The position numbers were made by a program, and so were the translations under genes. A stretch of DNA of 64,000 nt, taken from contig OZ038422.1 of NCBI GenBank assembly GCA_964036155.1, forward strand, positions 2,193,201 to 2,257,200. Direction: 5' to 3'. Every line of letters starts with the position of its first letter. Positions within the stretch are counted from its first letter, which is position 1. The DNA is from Diploscapter coronatus (Eukaryota > Nematoda > Chromadorea > Rhabditida > Rhabditidae). Below the pieces are notes generated by a model. That model had not been told where the DNA came from. It ran no database searches and saw only the letters and a list, made by a program, of their open reading frames with translations. This document shows, piece by piece, positions 24,932 to 35,064 of the stretch.

Positions 24932-27900
24932 TTAGTAGATGTACAGAGCTGGCATCCGGTGGCCTGCGTACGATTCTATATAGCCATCTGGGCCGAAGTC
25001 GTCCCCTGAGAATTTCAAGTTTAAGATCGTTTAGATGTGTTTCGAAATATTTCATGGTATCATTGATACTTTATATAAATGATATGTATTTGATTAGTTT
25101 AAATAGCCATAGAATAGAAAATCCTCGAAATAGTGTCTTAGTATAGATTTTAAAAGTTTCCAAACTTCTAGACTTTCGAAGCAAGTTAATTATTTGTCTT
25201 TAAAGGAGCAATTAAAATAATGATTCAAATTGCTATTTTCCCTTCTTACCTTGATAAAGTGAGTCTGCCCTTTTTCCGAATCTGACTAGCGAATTTCGCA
25301 TGGCCCTTTTGTCGAAAATCGGCCTGAAAATTATTATTTTCGCGATTTCTTTCGTCAAACGCCCATTTTGCACATTATAGGTTTTGCAATTTTCTTCGAA
25401 AAACATCACAATTTCTATTCTGACTCCTGCAATTGACAGCGCTCGACGACACACAGCGGATGGTGAGCCCGCATGGTTCAGTGGGCTGTGCGATGGGGAC
25501 AACTAATTTTTTTCCTTGCAAACGACTATGCGCATTTTACAAACCACAAATCGAAGAACTTTGAGTTTTTATAAACAACTGCGTAAATGATGCGAAATAT
25601 TGACGTCATTTTAAGGTCAATTGTTTTTAATACAATTTTCAATCCTATAAAAATATCTGATGATTTTAGTCAAATAAAAAAATTTAGCAACCTAAAATTT
25701 TGAGGTTTGAATTTAGCGTTTTAAAATGCGCATGTTTTAATCCGCAACATGGGGTATGCAGAATATTGTATGATGCCCAAATTTAAATTGAAAAGACGAA
25801 TGCTCAAACCTCAAAAATGCCGGAAAAGGCGAGGACTTCGAGCTTTCATGAAATCATAATTTATCGTTCGAGTCGGAAATAGATTCGTCATAAACTATGT
25901 AGCGACAGAGAGCATCTTTGAAATATGATGAATTGAAAATTTTGCAAGTAACCAGTCTCAGGAGTGTCATTTCGAAGGTCCAAAAATTTTGGTCAATCAT
26001 AGAAAATATCTGCTTCTTCCTAATACTTTAAGAAAATAGTATATCCTTAGAAAAAATATTAGACCTAGGAAGCATTCGAGTTAGACTCAAAAATATGCTG
26101 AGTGTACGTCGCATTATCATTCTGACTTAGAACTTCCACGAGTTTCGAAACATTTAACTCTTCTGTTGAGCAAGAATTGGAATTTCTTTTGAACATAATA
26201 TTTTTACGTGTCTCAGCATTATTTTTAGAGAAAATTTCAATTATCTCAAATTTTTGCGGGTTTGATTACAGGGAAGTTTTTATTTGAGAATACCTGATTT
26301 TTTTTGCGTCCTTATAAGAGGCGCCTATTTTAAGGATCAAGTAAACTTTCATCCAAATTGAAATCCGAACCTATTATTATCCGGTCTTCTCCGAAAAAAT
26401 CTCAAGTCCACCCCCTCTTCACACTAGAATCTAATCAAATTTAGGCCATATTTCGTGAATCGGCGAAAATTTTCTGATGCCAATATTTTCGCGCCAAGTT
26501 TTGCAAGTTGCATGTTTCTGCAATCTAGGGTAAGCATATCAAAATAGCACATGTCTGAAAATTGGACATTTAAAAAAATTATATTTTGCGTGGGAGGTAA
26601 TAAGAATCATATCTGAATGTGTTAAAAAATATGAATGCCCAAAGGTAAGGCACAAATGTCGAGAATTTTTCCTTAACGATGAAAAAATGGATAACAGGTA
26701 CGAATGAAATCTCACCTGTTCATAATTAAGACAGGTAAATGATGCATAAACTTGGGATTTAATACAAGTACAGGTACGATACGATACGATTTTTCGGTAT
26801 CTTTTTGGTATCCCTGTGTATAAATTTGATACTTCACTATATTCTTCTACATTACGTAGTTGAAATTTCTAGAGAATAGTTTGTAAGTACATTTGCTATT
26901 TTTCTAAGAATGTGAGAAAAACGCAAGTGCGCGGCAATTAAAAATGATGAAAATCTGAGGTGAATTCGAAAAATCTCTCGTCATGCGTTGGGGGATAAGC
27001 GAAATTAAACTTTAAAAACGTCTAGGATGTTGTGAAATTTACCTAATTGGGTATGCGGGTAAGTAAACAGGATATTGAAAGCATTTTCGAATGTCTGGGT
27101 GTAATTACGAATTCAAAGTAATTCGATATCGGATAGTCTTAAATAATTCATAAAGAAACCACATTTTCAAATATTCTCAAGTACGAGCTTCCTTATTCTG
27201 GAGGAAAATTGAACATCAAGATTTAAACATTGTCGGATAAACTTCAGCATTTTGAAAATCAAATAAATCTACGATTGAAAAGTCTTGGATCTTCTGGAGC
27301 TTTGGCATAAATAAAAACGTTTTATAAAATTTTGTACTTAAACAGGTTTTCAGATTATAATAGTGTAGTTTGCTTTTTCTCTACAAGAGAAACTATCAGT
27401 GCCTTACCCATAAAATCGGTCCACATTTACAGGATAAATCAATTCAGAAATTCTGATAACGGATATCAGGTTAACAAGTGCCCTTCGTCCATCCTAATCC
27501 CAAGATTTGGCTTCAAACTTCCCCTTTCAAAACTTTGCTTTTGCAGCGGGTAATGACATTGTCAGCGCTCATAATAATGTACGCTAATTTTGCATTGGCA
27601 ATATTTGCGAAGTAAAGAAAAGAGGTAAACTTTGGTGCAAACTCCTGAAAGAAGGATGCACGAAGGGCACTTTTTAACCTGATATCCTTTATCAGCATGT
27701 CCGAATTGACCTACCCTGCAAATATTCAAAAATCGCTTTCTAATCAATGGTGCCTAATCTTGTTTCCTTATTTGCACGAAAATAGGATATTCTTCCCAAA
27801 ATTGGGGCATGAAACATCATTTCTTAAAAATGTCGCTATAAATCCGGAAAATAATGCCGACTCATTCAACATTTCCCACAATATTCATCTTCCCTAAAAA

Positions 27901-28623
27901 TCGGCATTTTTTGCCGAAAAATGTCAAATTCGCCCACAAAATCGCATTATTTCGCATGAAATGTTAACCCACGCTTTTTCTCGTTGCTTTGTTGAAAAAA
28001 TTGACAAAAATCTCTGCAATTTCATGAGACAATCTCATGAATTTTTCAGGTCAATTGTAGTCGAAAAGCACTATGAAATCATGATGGATCCACGGAAATT
28101 CGCACATTTTCAAGAGCGAAGAATATCGTCGGGAAATCTAGACATGAAAATTTGCATTTTTAGAAAAGCTAATCTTCGGATTCGAATAAAACTCTAGCCG
28201 ATTGTTTTTGACATGAATAAACCACAAAATACGGCTCACTTGAAGCTTTTTTCTGAGGGTCGCTAGTAAACATCGTAACTAGGATATTCAGATACTGGCG
28301 TAGCAATGAAAACAGCGCTTCAAATTATCTGGGTCGACTTCTACTATATTCATCTTTCAGTCTTTTTCCTATAAAACGAACTAAAAATCGCTATAGGTTT
28401 CTAGTTTTCTATGCCAAGCAAGAGTATTTATCAACAATGTTTTAGTGACAATACTTTATAATATTAAATTGGCAACAAAGTACTCACTTACGCGAAAAAG
28501 TGCTCGATTACTTTTTCCTTTAAATGCTTTATTTTAGCCCTACCTTGCTGGTGACGCCGTCGCTAGAATAACCAAGCAGCTGGCAATTAGAGCAATGAGG
28601 AACAATTTCAGGCTGAACTGCAT
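24932..28623 (-). CDS. flp-11: FLP-11-type RFamide neuropeptide precursor, 3 exons, 75 aa
   Basis: Exons: 28623-28544, 25323-25250, 25005-24932; phases 2 and 1 match exactly and total 76 codons. Exon 1 is a signal peptide starting MQFSLKLFLIALIASCLVIL, ending near TASPA. Exon 2 encodes FDKR, then AMRNSLVRFG, then KR. Dibasic sites on both sides and the C-terminal Gly predict the secreted amidated peptide AMRNSLVRF-amide. This is one substitution from AMRNALVRFG of C. elegans FLP-11 as I know it. The remainder, including GYIESYAGHRMPALYIY, has no further RFG motif. C. elegans FLP-11 has several peptides; here only one is visible. Intron 1 is 3.2 kb and could hide an extra exon, but I found no minus-strand RFGKR coding there. 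Confidence 0.85.
27420..27740. repeat. Large foldback element in RFamide intron 1
   Basis: The left arm contains GGATATCAGGTTAACAAGTG followed by CCCTTCGT. The right arm contains the near reverse complement, CACTTTTTAACCTGATATCC. Arm similarity extends about 90 bases outward. The loop of about 100 bases has no open frame of note. It is distinct from the GAAATAGT foldbacks. Confidence 0.85.
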
Positions 28624-30263
28624 CTTTGTCGTCGTTCGGATTCAGAAGGCGCTGACGGCGGCTTAATAAGTAGGGGTTAGAGAAGCGCGAGCTCCCTATA
28701 AAAATGAGGCCTTCACTTCCGATATTCTCCTCAACTCCGCCTCCTTTCAGTGGGTCCTAAGAAATGCCCGCATGAGAAGGGAGGATTTTTCGATATACAA
28801 TCTGGTTTTGAAGGGTATCCTTCAACGCTTGAGATTCTTCCGTATAAAATCCGGTTTTGAGGGGCATCTTTTAGCACGGGGAAATATTTTCTGTAGCTTT
28901 GAAAATAGGCCTGCAATTGGCAGTTCGGTGTCAGGCACATAATTAAATAGAGGTAGATGTATCAGTTTAAAGCAGGATTTTGGCATTTAAAAATATCAGG
29001 ATGATGCAGGAATGGACATTTTACGAATTCGTATAGATCAACAATTGAAGAGTTCAAGGAATCTATTTGGGATATAATTTTTAGACCAAATACTAATAGT
29101 CAACTAACAGGGAATTTGATAATTTCATAATGTAAGATGAGTTTTAAAAAGCATAACCAAAATCATGAAAATGAACATTACATTTTGAAGATGATTGAAT
29201 GTAAATTTTATAGATATTTAATGGGGGAATAACTACGTGAAACAAGGTTCTAAAATTTCCTACTGTAGGTTGTACTTTAGGGCATAATTGTGTCATAGAA
29301 AATCAAATTATTTTGCAAGGATGTCAGAAAACTTCTAATTGCTTGAGGTCAAGCTATTTTAAAATGTAATGAAATTTCGAATTTTTCATTTTTCCGAAGA
29401 TTAAGCATAACGAACAATGGTGATCTTCTAAATTTTCCTACGATATTTTTCGAAACTTGCCCCATCCGTTTCATATCAATCGCTCTAAGCATCATAAAAT
29501 TCAATATTTTGGTCTTTATGTGTCTAGCCTGATTCTCGAAGCTTCCCGAATTTTATAAATGCCCGTTCCTACCACGAAAATCAGGTTAGTCTCTGATTTC
29601 TGGAGCCCAAGGAAAATTGAGTCCGAGATTTTTACGACCTGAAAACTGCTCATCACATGGCTTTTTCATGGGCTAACTGACCGCGTAAATACCGAGCATT
29701 TTAGGGGAAATATTGAAGTTTTTTTAGAGAAGTAAAGAAAAATGGTAGTAAATGATGAAGTGCCCATTGTTATGGTCATAATGGGTTGGAGAGATGACGG
29801 GCTGAAAATGTGCTTTAACTGAACTAAAAGCATGCTTTTAGAGGATTCAAATATCGAATGTCGTATAAAATTTTGGTTTTATCTCGTATGCTTTATCATA
29901 GCATGTGAAATTTCTGAAATGTCATGGTTTGCATAATCTTTAGCCTTTGAAAGTTGGATTCTGGGAAGGTAATTAGAATTTTCATGCAGTTACTTGTAAC
30001 AGAAAATGTATATTCGAAGCCACAATAAATTGCAGGTTTTTTGATATTCAGTCTACATTTTTCAATTCAATGCTTCGCGTTTAGTCTCATTAATTCATTT
30101 ATAACGAAATTATTATAATTATAATTGGTATATAAACTAAAGTAAGTTCGAAATATGTCATGGCCTAGAATACAAACTTGATTGCCAAAGAAGAAAGGGA
30201 GGATTTAAGGACAAACAAGGAAAAACACCTCATGACATATATATATATAAATTAAAAACTTTA
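28624..30263. other. Intergenic interval upstream of the RFamide gene
   Basis: No gene supported. The first 100 bases are GC-rich 5' flank or leader of the RFamide precursor. A tandem duplication is at 28787-28890. An AT microsatellite is at 30238-30250, close to the F-box gene's 3' end. Confidence 0.4.
28787..28890. repeat. Imperfect tandem duplication, two units of about 50 bases
   Basis: Both units carry GATT, TATA.AATC.GGTTTTGA and GGG.ATC.TT in the same spacing. It lies 160-270 bases upstream of the RFamide start codon, so it could be part of the promoter. Confidence 0.65.
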
Positions 30264-32532
30264 TTACAAACTATTAAGCGTGAATAAAAAATGTTCTTTT
30301 CTACTCTTTTCTATAGAAACCTCGATTTTTTGTCCGAAAGGATTAGTGATCACAGCTTTGCTGATATTTTTCTTAATTTCAAAAGCATTATTTGGAATTT
30401 TACAGAGGACTTTTTCCAAAGTCAACATTTTCTTCGTAGAAATATGAACATGTCTGGAACCTGTTTGGTGGTTATCGTAGAATTTCTGAAACAGAAATAA
30501 CAATTCTATCGAATATTGCTCTCTTACAAAGTTTAATAGTCGTTTAGTCTTATGTTATCTCAAAATTATTTAATCTCTTAAAATTGCTTACCTTCACAAG
30601 ATTGGCAACCCCAGTAGGGTTAAACTCATCTTGCTTATCCAAAATTACTTTCTCTGCATTTTTGAAGAGCAATAAATGCTTATTCTTCATTATCGGCGAT
30701 CCAGGTTGGATTTGAACTACTTTTGCCTGAAATTTTTAAATTTCCAAAAAAAATCAAGTTTAGATTTTCTCACACTGAGGACTTTTTCGTGCGGTATGAA
30801 GTAATTCATGAGACCTTCCTCAGTCACATGAAAATAATGCACTTCCTCGAGGCCTAATTTTGACAATTTTTAAATATCTATTTTTGACAAGCTGAATAAT
30901 TCGCTATCTCGTTACTCGCCACCTACAAAATAGTATGGGAAAAAATCTCTCGTCCTACCTTCCCCTACACCTTTTACTATGGATAACGAAGTAGCGAATT
31001 GTCCAAATTGCCTCTATTTTTGTTTAACTTTTTACCTCTTTCGAAAAATCTCGAAGCGAAAAATAGATTTGTACGGATGTTCACCCCAGATAATGTTAAT
31101 TTAGGACGACCCACACAAATTTTGTTATTCTCAAAAAACTCGGCAATTTTTTCGTACCAAACCTGGGTTGAGTATTCGATGGTCTAAATGTACTTTAATT
31201 TAAAACTGTGTTTGAAATAAAATACCAATTCGAAATCGTTGACTTTAACACAGTAGTTCGTTATCAGATACAGCGCATTCAGAAAATCTTCAATTGCTTT
31301 TTCTGCGTTGTGATTTTTATATTTTAATTTGAGGAAATCATCTGAAAATACCTAAATAATATAATTTGAATTTAATCAATTGGCTGACCTGTATTCTGGG
31401 CATCAAATGCGTATTTGACTAAGTGAGAGGGAGATTCCCATTCTCCGTCATCTGTGTATTCTCTGTCGGTGTTATAATGGCGACTGAATTTAGCATTATG
31501 CTGCATAATCAGACCCAGGAAGTACTTTCGTCAGACGAAGAAAGTATACGGGAGGTAGGTCGCAAGAACGAAATCAGTTATGATACCAGGTCGCACTGGT
31601 GAAAATTTTGGCTAACTACATATCATAGAGGGAAATTGCTAAGAAAAATAATTGGGGATAGGTCGCAAGAGGTTTCTGACGATCGTCCTCCCTAGGTCTG
31701 ATAATGTTACAAAATAAATAATAACTATATCTTGGCAACGATAACGGATTGAATTTAATTATCAATCAAATACTATGTCTAACTATCTTTTATACTTGCA
31801 ACACTTCGTAACGAAATCTGTCCGAAAGAAGTCTTTCTTGGTCGGATCCTTCGCTCGTTCATCGTTGTCGAAGTATTTGATGCAGAAGCGGTACGGGTCC
31901 TAAAATGCAATTTTTTCTTGAATAGAAAATCTAAAAACAATACGGTTGGTTTCAAAATAATCAAACTTAACTTTCAGATTTTGCTCATCATCAGTTTTAT
32001 AGGATTAAGATGAATAGTACCTCAATAAAATGCTCCTCTTCATCGTTATCAGCCTCCAATTGAATGGCACTAATCAAACTTACCGACAATCTGTAAACAA
32101 AGTTATAATTGATTTTAAATTGACGAAACTTAATAATATCGTTGATTGGAGAGCAAAGTCGGTATTCGTGCAGCAATTAGAACTCGAATTTGGGAAACGA
32201 AATAGCGAGTCGCATAGAAGAGAAACAAGAGAGACGAATAGCGCAATTTTTGAATATCGATGTTCTCTCCAATCTATAATAAAGTGGTTAAATTTATACA
32301 ATTTCTAATTGATTTGAATGCTAATTAGATTGAACTCAAAACTCAACATGATCTATAAACTTATAAATATATACTTTGCGGTTCGTATCTGTAGCAAACG
32401 TCTCAACGGTGTTTTCGGGGACTTGGAAATATTCCAGAGTCTTCGATTCGCTTTGGTAATATTAATAAGATCGTAGATCCCCAAATTCCCCAGAACGATT
32501 TCTATAATCTCTACCGGAAAGTTACTGAGCAT
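30264..32532 (-). CDS. F-box protein (gene B), 9 exons, 362 aa
   Basis: Exons: 32532-32375, 32090-32021, 31899-31796, 31483-31389, 31341-31226, 31183-31075, 30853-30774, 30726-30592, 30485-30264; phases agree and total 363 codons. The N-terminus is an F-box: residues 2-40 start LSNFPVEIIEIVLGNLG and continue with DLINITKANRRLW. F-boxes bind Skp1 in SCF ubiquitin ligases, so the protein is a likely substrate adaptor. The remaining 320 residues are charged and hydrophobic with no domain I recognise. A loose internal similarity to gene A is the motif THY or VHYF followed by V.....L. The start ATG follows CTTTAG directly, as at a trans-splice acceptor. Gene A ends 182 bases upstream on the same strand. 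A TAATAAA overlapping the stop may serve as poly(A) signal. Confidence 0.8.
30886..31012. repeat. Foldback element of the GAAATAGT type (F-box B intron 6)
   Basis: Left arm AATTCGCTATCTCGTTACTC is nearly complementary to the right arm ending GATAACGAAGTAGCGAATT. The core reads AAATAGTATGGG and the loop contains CCTTCCCCTACACC. Confidence 0.85.
31515..31694. mobile_element. MITE-like element, family 1, copy B (F-box B intron 3)
   Basis: The right end GATCGTCCTCCCTAGG is the reverse complement of the left end of copy A at 43991-44078. The left end AGTACTTTCGTCAGACGAA matches the right end of copy A. This copy is longer, with extra sequence containing repeated GGTCGCA words. Confidence 0.8.
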
Positions 32533-32538
32533 CTAAAG
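32533..32538 (-). promoter_or_regulatory. Candidate trans-splice acceptor in front of F-box gene B
   Basis: CTTTAG immediately precedes the ATG of gene B, with only 182 bases to the stop of gene A on the same strand. In nematodes this arrangement is typical of downstream operon genes that receive a spliced leader. The inference rests on spacing and the acceptor only. Confidence 0.45.
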
Positions 32539-32714
32539 TTAAAAAATAGCGAGAAAATTTTAATTCGATATAAATGTAGAAAATCTCGAAAATAACGATT
32601 AATAAGACGCGGTAAACATGGTGCTGTTCCTTTAATAACCACTGATAACAGTGAGTTATATTGATTGAAACTACTCGTTGCGAAACTTTATTGATCAATG
32701 CACGTATAAAAAGA

Positions 32715-33617
32715 TCAAAAATTAGGAGGAGATCGAAGTTGAATTTCTGCACAAATCCGTTTTTCGAAAATTTGGTCTTCCAATTTATAGGTCCTCGGGT
32801 TCGCCCCATCATCAACACACAAAATAGGCCTTTTCCGAGTTCGAAAATTGATCTGATTCAACTTTTCGAGTTGTTTCCCGTTAAAATCGTCCCGATTGTC
32901 CTGAAATTTCAAGTTTTAGATGGGAATAAAAAGCTAAAAATTACCACAATAATGTACAAGTCTTCAACATCGACATTGTCTAGCGCGAATTTCACATATC
33001 GATAAAACGTATCGAATAATTCCGAGTCCTTCACCTTAATGTAATGGGTTGAGGTTCCTAAAGATGAGATATTACAAATGAGATTTTTGTTTATATTTTA
33101 CCAGTATGCATTCCTTCAGCAAACACAAACTCAGTCCCATGATGAGAGTCGTCTTCCGATGCTCTCAACTCTGAAATTGATCTTCTAGAAACGATCGAAT
33201 TCTCGAACTCACGAAAACTAGTATATCTGCACTGAATACTTTCAGGTTCAATCGTGCAATGAGAAGCACATGGAAAACCGAGCGTATTGAAATGAATGTA
33301 TATCGTATATGGTATATCGGGTCTTTCACGTTTCACCACTAATACAAGATAAGGACCCTAGAAACGAAATAATAGTTTGGTTCAGATAGAAGAAATTTAC
33401 GTGACGTATAGAATAAGTGATTCGACAGGATTCAAGAACCATTGGCCATCTAAAAGGAATTCATATCGTGATTTTTCCTGAAAACATGCCGATCAAGAAG
33501 GCGCTTTGCGACTAGAGCCATTCTGCCTTCAGATTCAGCGAAATCGAGTACGTCAATTCGAATCAGACGGAGGTAGATTTGCTCAAGAAGCTCGTTCGGA
33601 ATCCAGCCCATCATCAT
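32715..33617 (-). CDS. F-box-like protein (gene A), 5 exons, 247 aa if a 28-base intron is real
   Basis: Exons: 33617-33478, 33449-33401, 33357-33102, 33057-32945, 32900-32715. Exons 2-5 agree in phase. Exon 1 encodes MMMGWIPNELLEQIYLRL and continues through VLDFAESEGRMALVAKRLLD, an F-box-like pattern suggesting an SCF adaptor. The join of exon 1 to exon 2 is the problem. Phase requires removing 33450-33477, a 28-base segment starting GA and ending AG; every GT donor nearby gives the wrong frame. A changed donor, a single-base indel or a pseudogene would each explain it. The rest of the protein has no domain I recognise. It is upstream of and co-oriented with gene B. Confidence 0.6.
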
Positions 33618-35064
33618 GAAACATCAAAATATTTTTAGAAATACAATAAAGAAGATCTCGAATTAAATAATACAAATTTTCTTGATATGCAAACGAGCTT
33701 CGAATTCAATTCTATCGAATCTCCGGAACACTCGTTCCAATAAATAATTAATTAAGGAGTCGATCAAACACAGATAGATAGGTTTCAGATGAAGACGAGA
33801 TCGAATGATATCTTTGCCGTTTTAGTAGTGCTCAATATAGAAAGACAGAAGAAGATAACCAGTGGCCATAATATTGATTGGTTGCAACTTATTTCACATT
33901 TATATTCATCATTTTCAAATCTTTATTCCTGAACATTACAGAACAATTTTATACTAATTATATTGTTCTGGAGCGAAAAAACTAAGTAAAATTCTAGAAC
34001 AACTCAATAAAAATCGTTGCGGATCACAAGCGCTGAACACAAATGAATGAACTGATCGGCTCGTAAAACACATCCCGTTCTATAATGCAGCCTAACTTAT
34101 AAGTATTATTGATTTTTACAAAGTGCGACACGAAAAAGTAGGAGTGGCCTAAAGATAAAGCTCTGCCGCACCTTGCAACAATATAAAATGATAATATGAA
34201 TGATAACTCAATTATATTTCGAAACAAACTATTTTGTCAAAATATAACCGAGTTCTTAGGAATGCATTAAAATTCTTCAAACACTAAAAATCGTAATAAA
34301 ATTCGAGTAAAGGCCCTTTTAGATACAAATGGAAATCACAGTGGTGAAAAATCGAATAAGGTGAAGGCAATAGAAATAGAAATTCTAGAAGAAATTATTA
34401 TGATTACGATAAAATCTATATAGAAGTCTTAGAAATCGTCTATAAAAAGCGAGTAAAAATTAGAATTTTCTCCGTAATGACACTGAAAACGAACTAACAC
34501 AAAAACGTTGCACATACCGTAAAATGTCAAGGAAGAAACGAATAAGCCGTGAGATTTGGCGTAAATACGCAATGCGTACAAAATAATGCGACATGTTTAC
34601 GCCTAGTCGTTTGTCAATAAAATCATAGAATTGTACCACAAGTATCAAAATGCAATAGTTCATTAGGACGTCGTTCTTTAAAAATGATAAATAGGAGTCA
34701 AGTAGTTAAAGAGCGTATAATTTAATTTAATTTTTCTATCAAATGTACAAATTATACGTCTTTTTGGAAAGGGGCGTTTTGTGAAATCGGATAAAAGTGA
34801 TGTGAATCGAATACCCCTTTTGGTGATTTTCGGCTTTTTGGAAAGTTCACCAAATTTTTAGAAAAAAATTGGAAAAGCTGGGTGAATTTCCCAAAAGTCG
34901 TATTTTACCCGGTGAGTTTGTGTAGAGTTGATGGGTTTTTTTTCTGTGGAATGAACAGGTCAAGTTAGGCTTGGATAAGGCAAATATTGAGGTTTTGGAA
35001 AATCAAAGGTCGATTCTTCCGGAAGGTGGAAACAGGCATTTTCTGGGGGCCAAGATATAAAAAT
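33618..35064 (-). pseudogene. Coding-like remnants, possibly a decayed third F-box-cluster gene
   Basis: Three minus-strand segments look coding but do not join. One at 34676-34505 has VQFYDFIDKRLG and ends at a good donor (CG then GTATGT). One at about 34162-34024 begins after ATCTTTAG with GHSYFFVSHFVKINNTYKLG. One at about 33830-33658 contains IIRSRLHLKPIYLCLIDSL and ends in TAA about 40 bases before gene A. Their placement in line with genes A and B suggests a related gene that has decayed or that I cannot assemble. The interval is also the 3' flank of acetyl-CoA carboxylase. Confidence 0.3.

Noticed and set aside
32030..32308. 92-codon plus-strand frame in the F-box region
   Set aside because: Antisense to F-box B exon 2 and intron 1; no independent support.
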